Shown: positions 1-8,400 of the stretch, one piece after another
Numbering within the stretch: position 1 is the first letter of the stretch
How the letters are laid out: the number at the start of each line of letters is the position of its first letter
NCBI GenBank assembly: GCA_023954375.1
Contig: JAMLIC010000041.1
Coordinates: 1 to 64,000, forward strand
Direction: 5' to 3'
DNA from: Planctomycetota bacterium
Lineage (GTDB): Bacteria > Planctomycetota > J058
DNA: 64,000 bases
Translations under genes and position numbers: made by a program
Notes under the pieces: model-generated
What the model saw: the letters and a program-made list of their open reading frames with translations, nothing else
Databases searched by the model: none
What the model was told of the DNA's origin: nothing

Positions 1-1457
1 GGCCCCCCGGGGTTTGGTGGGCCAAAAAGCGGGGGGGGGGGGTGCGGCGCCCCCCCCCGCGGCGCCGGGCGCCGGGCCCCCGCCGGCGCGGGGTCGGCCC
101 TCGTCCCGCCCGGCGCGCGCGACTCGATGCGCAGCCGGCCGCCCAGGCGCTCGGCCAGGAGGCGGACCAGGTAGAGCCCGAGGCCCGTGCCGCGCCCGGG
201 CGGCTTGGTGGTGAAGAACGGCTCGCTGGCCCGCGCGAGCACGTCCGGCGGCATGCCGGCGCCGGCGTCGCGCACGACGAAGCGCAGGAGCGGCCCGTCG
301 CGCGAGACCTCGAGGTTCACCGGGCCGGCGCCCTCGGTGGCGTCGAACGCGTTGGTCACGAGCGGCAGGAGCGCCTGCACGAGGTCCTCGCGGGGGACGT
401 CGACGTGCCCGGCGCGGTCGTCGAGGCGCAGGACGGGCCGCTGCGAGGCCGGCAGCTCCTCGCGCAGGTCGGCCAGCAGGTCGGCCGGCGCCACGCGCGC
501 CGGGGGCGGGACGACGCTGCGCTCGGCCTGGGCGCCCATGCGGTCGAGGATGCGCCGGCAGCGGTCGACCTCGGCGCGCACGAGGCGCGCGTCCTCCATG
601 AGGCCGCCCAGCCGGCCGAGGGCCTCCTCGTCGCCCTCCGGGGTGGCCTGCCGCAGCCGCTCCGCCGCGCGCTCGAGCTCGCGCGCCACGACGGCGATCG
701 TCCCCAGCGGCGTCCCCAGCTCGTGGGCCGCGCCGGCGGCCAGGGTCGTGAGCGACGCCAGCCGCTCGTTGCGCTCGGCGAGCGTGCGCGCGTGCGTGAG
801 CTGGTCCTCGCGGCGGCGGAGCGCCGTGGAGATCCGCTCGATGAACACGGCCGTCACGGCCGCCACCAGGATCAGGGCCACCCACGACCCGAGGAGGAAC
901 ACGCGCGGGGAGACCTCGCCGCCGGCGAGGTGGAGCGGCACGTGGTCGAGGAACAGCGCCCCGTAGCAGAGGGCGGACAGGGCGACCATCCACCAGGTCC
1001 AGCGCGGGCTGAGGACCGTGGCGGCCATGGCGACGTGGACCACGTAGAGGACGCCGAAGGGGTTCGTCGGCCCGCCGCTGAAGTAGAGGAGCAGCGTGAG
1101 GAGGAGCGTGTCGAGCGTCAGGACCGCCGGCACGAGCCCGCGGTCCGGCGCGCGCCGGGCGAGGAGCTGCTGCAGGACGACGTTGCTGGCCGCCGCGAAG
1201 AAGATGATGGCGACGAGCGGCCACACCGGGAGCTGCGCCTCGAGCAGCCACCACACGAGCAGCACGGTGAGCGCCTGCCCGGAGACGGCCACCCACCTGA
1301 GGCGGACGAGCCAGGGCAGCACGACCTCCGCCGCAGACCCGGCCGGGAAGCGGAGCAGCGCCGCGAGCGGCTGCGCCGGGGCCGGGCCGTCCCCTGACGA
1401 GAGCAGGACGGCCGGCGGCGTCTCGCGCGGCGGGGCCAGGGCGGGGTCGGCGCTCAC
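1..1457 (-). CDS. RegB/PrrB-like membrane sensor histidine kinase (3' end cut by window)
   Basis: The reading frame opens with GTG at 1457 and stays open to the window edge, giving about 485 residues. The first ~215 residues are strongly hydrophobic, with about six membrane segments. Residues 128-134 read GGPTNPF, which matches the GGxxNPF quinone-binding motif of the RegB/PrrB/ActS redox sensors. Around residue 245 the H-box reads AAHELGTPLGTI, the RegB type, and 55 residues after the His an 'RCRRIL' motif supplies a Cys close to where RegB has its redox-active Cys. An N-box (TNAFDATEG) and G-boxes (DAGAGMPPD, GTGLGLYLVRLL) follow. RegB-type kinases sense the respiratory quinone pool and phosphorylate a RegA-type regulator; no such regulator is next to it here. 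The last ~35 codons (below about position 110) become Pro/Gly/Arg-rich in a homopolymer-rich stretch, so the C-terminus is probably corrupted. The start is uncertain. Confidence 0.85.
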   Translation of the reverse strand, partial: MSADPALAPPRETPPAVLLSSGDGPAPAQPLAALLRFPAGSAAEVVLPWLVRLRWVAVSGQALTVLLVWWLLEAQLPVWPLVAIIFFAAASNVVLQQLLARRAPDRGLVPAVLTLDTLLLTLLLYFSGGPTNPFGVLYVVHVAMAATVLSPRWTWWMVALSALCYGALFLDHVPLHLAGGEVSPRVFLLGSWVALILVAAVTAVFIERISTALRRREDQLTHARTLAERNERLASLTTLAAGAAHELGTPLGTIAVVARELERAAERLRQATPEGDEEALGRLGGLMEDARLVRAEVDRCRRILDRMGAQAERSVVPPPARVAPADLLADLREELPASQRPVLRLDDRAGHVDVPREDLVQALLPLVTNAFDATEGAGPVNLEVSRDGPLLRFVVRDAGAGMPPDVLARASEPFFTTKPPGRGTGLGLYLVRLLAERLGGRLRIESRAPGGTRADPAPAGARRPAPRGGAPHPPPPLFGPPNPGG

Positions 1458-1580
1458 GCCCCCAGGATAGCGCCGCGCGCCCGCGCGCGGGCGCCCACGG
1501 CGCGCGCCACTCGACGGGACGCGCGGCGCGACCTGCATGTGGTGCGCGGGGGCGCGCGCCCGCGTGGGGTCGCCGGCGGG

Positions 1581-2879
1581 TCAGCCCGCGCGGCGGGGGA
1601 GCGCGACGTGGAAGGTGGACCCGGCGCCGGCGAGGGTCTCGACCCCGATGCGCCCGCCGTGCGCCTCGACGAGCTCGCGGCAGATCCAGAGCCCCAGGCC
1701 GTGGCCGCCCTGCCGCCCCGGCGCGAAGCGCTCGAACAGCCGGGGCACCTGCTCGGGGTCGATCCCGGGCCCCTCGTCGCGGACCGAGACGACGACCTCC
1801 TCGGGGCGGCCGGCGAGGTCGAGGGTCACCGTCCCGCCCGGCGGGCTGTGCTTGATCGCGTTCGTGAGCAGGTTGTCGAGCACCTGCCGCAGCCGGCCCG
1901 GGTCGGCGTCGACGACCACGTCGGCGCCGGCGGCCGGCGGCACGAGGAGCGCGACCCGCCGCGGCGCGGCGAGCGGCTCGACCCCGGCGGCCGCCTCGCG
2001 CAGGAGCGCCGCCGCGTCGACCCGCTCCCGGGCCAGCTCCAGGCGGCCCGCCTCGATCGCCGCCGAGTCGAGGAGCGCGTGCACGAGGCGCGACATCTGG
2101 TCGGAGGCGGCGCGGGTGCGCTCGGCCCAGCGCATGACCTCGGGCTGGCCGGCCCCGGCCGCGTGCCGCACGAGCATGACCGAGTTCATGAGCACGACGC
2201 TCAGGAGGTTGCGCAGGTCGTGGCTGACGATCGACAGGAAGCGGTCGCGCACGGCCAGCGCCGCCTCGGCGCGCTCCTGGACGCGCCCGCGCTCGTGGAC
2301 GGCCGCGGCCACGTCGCCCAGGCTGGTGAGCAGGCGCACGTCCTCGGCGTCGAAGCGCCGCCCCTCGTCGTGGGCCACGACCCAGATGGTGCCCAGCGGG
2401 CCCTGCTCGCCGACGAAGGGGAGCACGAGCCCCTCGACGATGTCCGCCGGGGCCAGGTCGGTGAAGTGGCGCGCCGGGCGGGCGTAGAGCTGCGGGCTCC
2501 CGCGGTCGAGGCACGTGCCGCACGGGCTGAAGCCGCGCGGGACCGTCCCGCCGACGGCGTGCGCGAGGGCGCCGGCCAGGGCCACCCAGCGGAAGACCTC
2601 CTCGCCGCGCTCGTCGCGGTCGAGGAGGCTCAGCCCGGCGGTGCCCGCCTGGCAGAGCTGGCGCGCGAGCCGGACGAGGATCTCCGGGACGGCGCCGGGA
2701 TCGCGCGCCGTGGCGCGGGCGAGCTCGCGCAGGGCGGCGCTCTCCGCGCGGTGATCGGGGTCGCGGGTCGGTCGCCGGGCGAGGGCGTCCGTGATGATGA
2801 CCTCCTCGAGGTCGACCACGCGCGTGACGTCCACCCTGGTTCCTGTCATCGCGGCGGAGCGCAGCACCTCGCGAGCCAC
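1581..2879 (-). CDS. Soluble GAF-domain sensor histidine kinase
   Basis: A 432-residue protein without membrane segments. Residues ~60-200 form a GAF domain with the typical 'GFSPCGTCLDRG' signature (usually SPCGxxLD). A HisKA domain follows with H-box FLSIVSHDLRNLLS, in which the usual Pro of HDLRNPL is Leu, and then an HATPase domain with N-box NLLTNAIKHS, DEGPGIDPEQ and GLGLWICRELVEAHGG. It is a complete cytoplasmic kinase that would sense a small ligand or a partner protein through GAF; no receiver domain is fused to it. It is on the same strand as the RegB-like kinase, 123 bases upstream of it, so co-transcription is possible. The GTG at 2879 gives the longest frame; an in-frame ATG at 2849 is an equally possible start and neither has a convincing ribosome-binding site. 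Confidence 0.9.
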   Translation of the reverse strand: MAREVLRSAAMTGTRVDVTRVVDLEEVIITDALARRPTRDPDHRAESAALRELARATARDPGAVPEILVRLARQLCQAGTAGLSLLDRDERGEEVFRWVALAGALAHAVGGTVPRGFSPCGTCLDRGSPQLYARPARHFTDLAPADIVEGLVLPFVGEQGPLGTIWVVAHDEGRRFDAEDVRLLTSLGDVAAAVHERGRVQERAEAALAVRDRFLSIVSHDLRNLLSVVLMNSVMLVRHAAGAGQPEVMRWAERTRAASDQMSRLVHALLDSAAIEAGRLELARERVDAAALLREAAAGVEPLAAPRRVALLVPPAAGADVVVDADPGRLRQVLDNLLTNAIKHSPPGGTVTLDLAGRPEEVVVSVRDEGPGIDPEQVPRLFERFAPGRQGGHGLGLWICRELVEAHGGRIGVETLAGAGSTFHVALPRRAG

Positions 2880-2960
2880 GATCCGGGCACGACCGGGACG
2901 GGACTTGCGCCGGGGGCCGCGGATTCCTCCCCGCGCAGCGGTGCGGAGAACCCCGCGGGG

Positions 2961-3782
2961 TCAGGGCCCGACGACGAAGCGGGAGCGCACCTGCTGCCGC
3001 GAGTAGGTGCGGGTGATGTCGAGGGTCCCCGGGGCGGGCTCGGACGGGGTCGCCGCCCGCCGGCGCTTCCTCGACGCCTCGGGCGCGGCCGCGTGCGGGG
3101 CCGCGGGGCGGCCGTGCGTCTCCAGCCACCGCTGGCCGCGCGCGAAGAAGTCGTCGAACTCGAGCGGGGTCATCGACCGCGCGAAGTAGGTGTCGCGGCG
3201 CACGGGCAGCACGCGGCACAGGGGCTCGCCGCGGGCGATCGTCACCCGCCTGGCGCGCGGGTCGAGCTCGAGCACGCAGTGCCAGGGGTAGCTGGCCGGG
3301 TACCAGTCGGTCTCGACGAGGGCCGACAGCGCGCGCCACGGGCGCTCACGCGGCTGGTTGGGGAGGTCGGTGAGGAGCAGGCACTCGTTCTGGTCGGTGC
3401 GCAGGTAGAGGAAGGTGCTGACCTTGACCTGGTGCTGGATCTCCTCGTAGACGTCGTCGCTGATCGGGTGCGGCAGGGTCTGCCCGCGCTCCCAGAACCA
3501 GGCGTACTCCTGCTCGAGCGGCCGGCCGGGGTCGTGGTCGCTCCCCGGCGGGGCCCAGGCGAAGTCGCTCTCGACCGTGACCGGCGCCTCGACGCGCCAG
3601 CCCCCGCGGCCGCGGACGAACGTCAGGTCGAAGTTGGCGAGCAGGTCGAAGCCGAACCCGTTGGCGGCCCGCACCGGCGGGCACTCCTCCGGCCACCCGC
3701 GCCCGGGCGGCCGCTTGACGTACACGTCCCGCGCCGGCGCGGGGTCGAGGAGGTCCTGGCGGAACTTGAAGAAGTGGAGCAT
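2961..3782 (-). CDS. DUF6065 family protein
   Basis: A 273-residue protein that starts at ATG 3782 with 'MLHFFKFRQDLLDP'. The segments AANGFGFDLLANFDLTF, LVETDWYPASYPWHC and IARGEPLCRVLPVRRDTYF look like the conserved core of DUF6065, a family of unknown function that has an 'ANxxGW' start, a 'VETDW' centre and a 'GEPxCxxxPV' end. The last ~60 residues are Ala/Arg-rich with a KRRRA cluster and lie outside the core. There is no signal peptide or membrane segment. The frame continues upstream for 142 codons but that part overlaps the DUF4058 gene and has no protein-like composition, so it is excluded. The gene is 34 bases downstream of DUF4058 on the same strand and may share its promoter. Family assignment is from memory of the pattern. 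Confidence 0.72.
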   Translation of the reverse strand: MLHFFKFRQDLLDPAPARDVYVKRPPGRGWPEECPPVRAANGFGFDLLANFDLTFVRGRGGWRVEAPVTVESDFAWAPPGSDHDPGRPLEQEYAWFWERGQTLPHPISDDVYEEIQHQVKVSTFLYLRTDQNECLLLTDLPNQPRERPWRALSALVETDWYPASYPWHCVLELDPRARRVTIARGEPLCRVLPVRRDTYFARSMTPLEFDDFFARGQRWLETHGRPAAPHAAAPEASRKRRRAATPSEPAPGTLDITRTYSRQQVRSRFVVGP

Positions 3783-3816
3783 GGGGCGCCCGTCATACCG
3801 CGCCCGGGGGCGACCG

Positions 3817-4587
3817 TCAGCGCTCCTGGGCGCGCGCGAGGACCTCGCGCGCCCAGGCCTCGTCGTCAGGGTCGAGCGGCGGCGGCGGGAGGGGGCGGCC
3901 GTGGTCGAGGTAGGCGTCGTAGCCGGCCCGGTCGTAGACCGTGTCGAGGATCGTCTGCAGGTCGACCTCGACGGCCTCGTCGCCGAGGAGCGGGACCCCG
4001 ACGGGCGGCAGGCGGTCGCGCAGGTGAATCGGGTAGACCTCGCACCTGGGACGCCGCTGCGCGCGGCTGACGACGACGTAGTAGGACGCCGGCGGCAGCG
4101 GTCTCGCCATGGGGACGCGCTCGCCGGCGCGGAGGAGGTCGATCTCGACCAGGTGCGCCGTGCTACGCAGGGTCCGCTCGCGCTTGGCGAGGTACTCCTG
4201 GCGCCCATCGCTTCCCTTCGGGCGCTTGTTGGTGGGCGAGAGGACCTCGATGACGGTCACGACCTCCTCGTCGCGAGAGAGGATGACGAGGTAGCGCTCC
4301 CTGACCTCCTCTGGAACGATCGTGGGGATCAGCACCGGCACGATCGTGGACGCCGCCCCCGCGTGAGGCGGATGCCCGCCCCCGCGACGATCGACGAGCG
4401 CCACGTCGGCGCGCATGGACTGCGGCTCGCGGTCGACGTACACCCGCTCCTCGATCCGCACGAGGTAGCGAGGCTTGAGCGCCGTCACGAGGGCATCGCC
4501 GAGCGCAGGGACGAAGCGGGCGTGGACCTCGGGCCATACCTGCGGGTCCTCGAGCCAGGGGTCCATGCCAGGGAACGGCGAGGGCAT
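3817..4587 (-). CDS. DUF4058 family protein
   Basis: A 256-residue cytoplasmic protein starting with MPSPFPGMDPWLEDPQVWPE, the hallmark N-terminus of DUF4058 (PFPGMDPYLE...W). Further family features are the YLVRIEERVYVD strand, a 'VTVIEVLSPTNKRPG'-like segment (here VIEVLSPTNKRPKGSDGR), the 'YLAKRERTLRSTAHLVEIDLLRAG' helix region and 'YYVVVSRAQRR'. The central E...K pattern (IEV...K) resembles nuclease-fold proteins, and DUF4058 has been linked to the PD-(D/E)XK fold, but no activity is established. These genes are common in cyanobacteria, Chloroflexi and planctomycetes, often in many copies. The ATG has a GGAGG ribosome-binding site seven bases upstream and a TACGAT -10 element just beyond it. 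Confidence 0.9.
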   Translation of the reverse strand: MPSPFPGMDPWLEDPQVWPEVHARFVPALGDALVTALKPRYLVRIEERVYVDREPQSMRADVALVDRRGGGHPPHAGAASTIVPVLIPTIVPEEVRERYLVILSRDEEVVTVIEVLSPTNKRPKGSDGRQEYLAKRERTLRSTAHLVEIDLLRAGERVPMARPLPPASYYVVVSRAQRRPRCEVYPIHLRDRLPPVGVPLLGDEAVEVDLQTILDTVYDRAGYDAYLDHGRPLPPPPLDPDDEAWAREVLARAQER

Positions 4588-4604
4588 CGTCGGCCTCCGC
4601 CGCT

Positions 4605-4610
4605 ATCGTA
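4605..4610 (-). promoter_or_regulatory. Probable -10 element for the DUF4058 gene
   Basis: On the minus strand the sequence reads TACGAT, 17 bases before the ATG at 4587, with a GGAGG ribosome-binding site between them. No clear -35 box is visible. It fits the TAnnnT pattern seen before several other genes in this window. Confidence 0.4.
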
Positions 4611-4642
4611 GCGCCGATGCGCTGCGAGCGCCGGACCTACGC

Positions 4643-6448
4643 TCATGCCCCCGCGGCGGCCGCCAGGGCGCCCGAGCGCCACAGGTCGCGGTAGCAGGGG
4701 ACGTCGCGCATCAGGTCGTCGTGCCGCCCCTGGGCCACGATCCGCCCCTCGTCGAGCATGACGACCCGGTCCATGCGCCGGGCGGTGGCCAGGCGGTGGG
4801 TGACGACCAGCGCCGTGAGCCCGGGCCAGCGCGCGATGACGCGCCGCCAGAAGCGCTCCTCGTTCTCCGCGTCGAGGGCGGCGGTGATGTCGTCGAGGAC
4901 GAGCACCTGCGGCGCGCCCAGGAGCGCGCGCGCGATCGTCAGCCGCTGGCGCTGGCCGCCCGAGAGGCCGCGCCCGCGGAGGCCGACCTCGTGGTCGAGG
5001 CCGCCCGGCATGGCGCGGACCTCGTCCGCGACGCCGGCGACGTCCAGCGCGTCCCACACGGCCGCCTCGTCGGTCGTCCGCCCGAAGCCGACGTTCTCGC
5101 GGAGGGTCGCGCTGAAGAGCACCGGGTCCTGCGGCACGAACGCCACCGCGCGGCGGAAGCTCGCCGCCTCGTGCTCGGCGAGCGGGCGCCCGTCGAGGAG
5201 CACCTGGCCCGCGTCGGGGGTGATCACGCCCGCGAGCACGCGCGCGGCGGTCGTCTTACCGCCGCCGATCGGACCGACGAGGGCGACCCGCTCGCCGCGG
5301 GCGAGCGCCAGGTCGACCCCGCGCAGCGCCGGCCGCGCCACGTCGCCGCCCTCGACGGGGTAGGCGTACTCGACCGCGCGCAGCGCGAGCCGCCCCACCT
5401 CGCCCACGGGCGCGGCCCCCCGGCAGGCCCCGCCCTCGCCCGCGCGGTCGAACTCCTCGAGCTCGTCGAGGCGCTCCATGCACACGAAGGCCTGGCGCGC
5501 GGTGACGAACAGGTTGGGCAGGTCCATCATCGGCCCGAGGAGCAGGCCCAGGTAGAGGTAGAAGGCGAAGAACTCGCCCAGGCCGAGGGTGCCGTCGATC
5601 ACGCGCAGGCCGCCCACGACGACGACCACGAGCTGGCCGACCACGTTGAGGGCCTGGAAGAACACGGAGAGCAGCACCCACAGGCGCGAGAGCGCCACCT
5701 CCGCCTCGGCGCGGCGCTCGAGCTGCGCGCGCAGGGCGTCGGCCATGCGGTCCTCGGCGAGGTGCGCCTGCACGACGGTCACGCCCGAGAAGGCGGCCTC
5801 GAGGTGGTCGCTCGTCTCGCTCGCGGCCGCGCGCTGGGCGGTCGTCGCCCTGCCCAGGCGGTGATGCAGGAGCACGAACACGACGACCATCCCGGGCACG
5901 GGGAGGAGCGCCCAGGCGGCCAGGCGGGCGTCGAGCCACACCATGAGCGCCAGGCACACGACGACCCTCGTCGACGAGTCGAGGGCGCGGAACAGGCCCG
6001 AGCAGCAGAACCAGGCGATCTTCGGGTAGCTGGCGATGTCGTCGGTGAGGCGCGTGACGACGTCGCCGGTGCGGAAGCGGTTGAAGAAGCGGTGCCCCTT
6101 GCGCAGGATCGCCGCGAAGGCGCGCTCGCGCAGGTCGAGGTCGATCTTGGCGTTCACCACCGCGCGCAGCCCCGGGTAGAGGGCCGCCACCCAGCGGAGG
6201 AGCCCGAGGCCGAGGAGGATCGCCACGACGCGCGTGACGCCCTGGTCGACCGTGGCCGCCTCGGCGGCGCGCGCGACGACGACCCGGTGGAGCTCGTCGA
6301 CGACCCGCCCGAAGACGAGCGGATAGGCGAGCGTGACGCCGGCCGAGACGGCCGTCATCAGCACGAGCACGAGGACCCACGGCCGGTGGCGGCCCCAGGC
6401 GCGGGCGATCCAGCGGGCCTTCGCGGCCAGGTAGGCGCGGCGGGTCAC
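4643..6448 (-). CDS. ABC exporter half-transporter, subunit with degenerate Walker B (TM287-like)
   Basis: A 601-residue type IV ABC exporter subunit: a six-helix membrane domain (residues ~20-320) and a nucleotide-binding domain. It has Walker A GPIGGGKTT, Q-loop FVPQDPVLF, a canonical signature LSGGQRQR, Walker B VLVLDDITAALD and H-loop VVTHRL. The catalytic Glu after Walker B is Asp, as in the degenerate half of heterodimeric exporters such as TM287/288 or BmrCD. The neighbouring gene supplies the complementary site, so the two should form one asymmetric pump. The GTG start at 6448 overlaps the TGA of the upstream gene in a GTGA, which points to translational coupling. Substrate unknown (drug or lipid export is usual for the family). 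Confidence 0.93.
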   Translation of the reverse strand: MTRRAYLAAKARWIARAWGRHRPWVLVLVLMTAVSAGVTLAYPLVFGRVVDELHRVVVARAAEAATVDQGVTRVVAILLGLGLLRWVAALYPGLRAVVNAKIDLDLRERAFAAILRKGHRFFNRFRTGDVVTRLTDDIASYPKIAWFCCSGLFRALDSSTRVVVCLALMVWLDARLAAWALLPVPGMVVVFVLLHHRLGRATTAQRAAASETSDHLEAAFSGVTVVQAHLAEDRMADALRAQLERRAEAEVALSRLWVLLSVFFQALNVVGQLVVVVVGGLRVIDGTLGLGEFFAFYLYLGLLLGPMMDLPNLFVTARQAFVCMERLDELEEFDRAGEGGACRGAAPVGEVGRLALRAVEYAYPVEGGDVARPALRGVDLALARGERVALVGPIGGGKTTAARVLAGVITPDAGQVLLDGRPLAEHEAASFRRAVAFVPQDPVLFSATLRENVGFGRTTDEAAVWDALDVAGVADEVRAMPGGLDHEVGLRGRGLSGGQRQRLTIARALLGAPQVLVLDDITAALDAENEERFWRRVIARWPGLTALVVTHRLATARRMDRVVMLDEGRIVAQGRHDDLMRDVPCYRDLWRSGALAAAAGA

Positions 6449-8307
6449 GCGACCACCTGCGCCGGCGCGGCGCGCAGCTCGGGGAACTGCAGGGCGGCGA
6501 GGCGGCGGTAGGCGCCGCCCTCGCGCGCCCAGAGGGCGTCGTGGGTGCCGCGCTCGACGATCCGCCCGCCCTCGACGACGAGGATCTCGTCGCAGCGGCG
6601 CACGGTCGCCAGGCGGTGGGCGACGATGAGCGCCGTGCGGCCGGCCAGCAGCCGGGCGAGCGACCTCTGCAGGTCGTCCTCGGTGCGCGGGTCGATCGCC
6701 GAGGTGGCCTCGTCGAGGACGAGCAGGTCCGGGTCGTGGACGAGGGCGCGGGCGAGGCTCACGAGCTGGCGCTCGCCCATGGACAGGTTCGCGCCGCGCT
6801 CGGCGAGGGTGGCCTCGAGCCCGCCGGGGAGGCGGCGGACCAGCCCGTCGGCGCCGACGACCTCGCAGGCGCGGGCGACGTCCTGCGGCGGGCGCGTCGG
6901 GTCGAACACGGTCAGGTTGTCGCCGAGGGTCCCGGGGAAGAGCGACACCTCCTGGAGCACGAGGCCCACGCGCGAGCGCCAGGCGGCGCGGGCGATCGTC
7001 GAGAGCTCGACGCCGTCGAGGGTGATCCGCCCGGCGGTGGGCTCATGGAAGCGCAGGAGCAGGCTGACGATCGTCGACTTGCCGCCGCCCGAGGCGCCGA
7101 CGAGGGCCACCTGCTTGCCGCGCGGGACCTCGAACGAGACGCCGCGCAGGGCCTCGACCTTCCCGTCGTAGGAGAAGCGCACGTCCTCGAAGCGCACCGC
7201 CTCGCGCAGGCGGACGTCGGCGAGCGCCCCAGGCGGGTCGGGCGCGGCGGGGCGCAGCGAGAGGATCCCGAACACGCGGCCGGCGGCGACGAAGCCCTGC
7301 TGCACCTGGCTGACGAACTCCGACAGCATGGCGACGGGCGTGAACGCCTGGCGCACGTACTCGAGGAAGATGATGAGCGTGCCCAGGGTCAGGCTCCCGT
7401 CGAGGACCTTCGCCACGCCGACCCAGATCACGAGCGCCGCCGTGGCCGCCTCGCAGAAGGCGAAGAACCCCCAGAACGCCTGGTTGATGAGGCTCGCCTG
7501 CGCCTCGGCGCGGTAGCGCCCGAGGTTCTCCACGTGCATGCGCGCCCGGGCCTGCGGCTCGTAGCCGTAGGCCTGCACGACGCTGGCGCCCTGGATGAAC
7601 TCGGCGAGCTGGGCCGTGAGCGCGGCCATGCGCCGGCGCGCCTCGCGGAACAGGCCGCGGACCAGGCGCACGAAGACGATCGTCGCCAGGGTCAGGCCGA
7701 GGACGACCGGCGCGACGACGAGCGTCGTGCGCGGGTCGAAGGCGAACATGAGGGCGAAGATCCCGAGGAAGGTCAGCCCGGCGCGGAACGCCTGGAGCGC
7801 CGTGGCCGTGAACAGGTTCTTGATCGCCTCGGTGTCCGACTCGACGCGGGCGATCAGCCGGCCCGGCGGGTAGTCGCGGTAGAAGGCCGGGTCGAGGGTC
7901 AGGGTGTGGCGGAAGAGGTCCTCCTTGAGGCGCAGGGTGCAGTCGACGCCCACGCGCGCCATGAGGAAGCCGAGCGCCGCCTCGAGCAGGAACCCGGTGA
8001 CGACGACGGCGACGAAGGCCAGGGCGAGGACCAGGACCCCTCCGCGGTCGGGGGAGACGGGCAGGAGCAGCGGGCGCGAGGGGGCGGGCTGGCCGCCCGC
8101 CGTGAGCGCCACGTCGACGACCTGGCCGAGCAGCAGCGGCCCCATGAGGCCCAGGGCCACGACCGCGAGGAGGAGCCCGAGCGCCTGGAGCAGCTCGCGC
8201 CGGTAGCGCAGCGTGTACGGGACGATGCGCGCGAGGACCTCGCGCCCCGTGAGGCGCGCCTCGACGCCCTGGTCGTCGTCGTCTTCGGGTAGGTCTTCGG
8301 AGGACAC
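6445..8307 (-). CDS. ABC exporter half-transporter, subunit with catalytic Glu (TM288-like)
   Basis: A 620-residue ABC exporter subunit with an acidic N-terminal tail (EDLPEDDDDQ), six predicted membrane helices up to about residue 340, and a C-terminal ATPase domain. Walker A is GASGGGKST, the Q-loop LVLQEVSLF, Walker B LLVLDEATSAID with the catalytic Glu, and the H-loop IVAHRL. The signature is LSMGERQ instead of LSGGQ. In heterodimeric exporters the subunit that keeps the catalytic Glu has the altered signature, so this protein and its downstream partner (canonical signature, Asp in Walker B) form one consensus and one degenerate site. It starts with GTG at 8307; a TCTAAT hexamer lies 15-20 bases upstream on the minus strand as a possible -10 box. 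First gene of a two-gene operon. Confidence 0.93.
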   Translation of the reverse strand: MSSEDLPEDDDDQGVEARLTGREVLARIVPYTLRYRRELLQALGLLLAVVALGLMGPLLLGQVVDVALTAGGQPAPSRPLLLPVSPDRGGVLVLALAFVAVVVTGFLLEAALGFLMARVGVDCTLRLKEDLFRHTLTLDPAFYRDYPPGRLIARVESDTEAIKNLFTATALQAFRAGLTFLGIFALMFAFDPRTTLVVAPVVLGLTLATIVFVRLVRGLFREARRRMAALTAQLAEFIQGASVVQAYGYEPQARARMHVENLGRYRAEAQASLINQAFWGFFAFCEAATAALVIWVGVAKVLDGSLTLGTLIIFLEYVRQAFTPVAMLSEFVSQVQQGFVAAGRVFGILSLRPAAPDPPGALADVRLREAVRFEDVRFSYDGKVEALRGVSFEVPRGKQVALVGASGGGKSTIVSLLLRFHEPTAGRITLDGVELSTIARAAWRSRVGLVLQEVSLFPGTLGDNLTVFDPTRPPQDVARACEVVGADGLVRRLPGGLEATLAERGANLSMGERQLVSLARALVHDPDLLVLDEATSAIDPRTEDDLQRSLARLLAGRTALIVAHRLATVRRCDEILVVEGGRIVERGTHDALWAREGGAYRRLAALQFPELRAAPAQVVA

Positions 8308-8400
8308 GGCGCCTCGCCCGGGCCATTAGAGCAGCTGCGCTGCGCAGAGGCGTCCTGACGTGGACGGAGGCCGCGCCTGTCGCGCCGATCCGGCCTCGGC

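Noticed and set aside
2961-4208. A fused 415-residue protein including the DUF6065 region
   Set aside because: The first 142 codons overlap the DUF4058 gene in another frame and are Ser/Arg/Thr-rich without structure; the DUF6065 core starts cleanly at ATG 3782.
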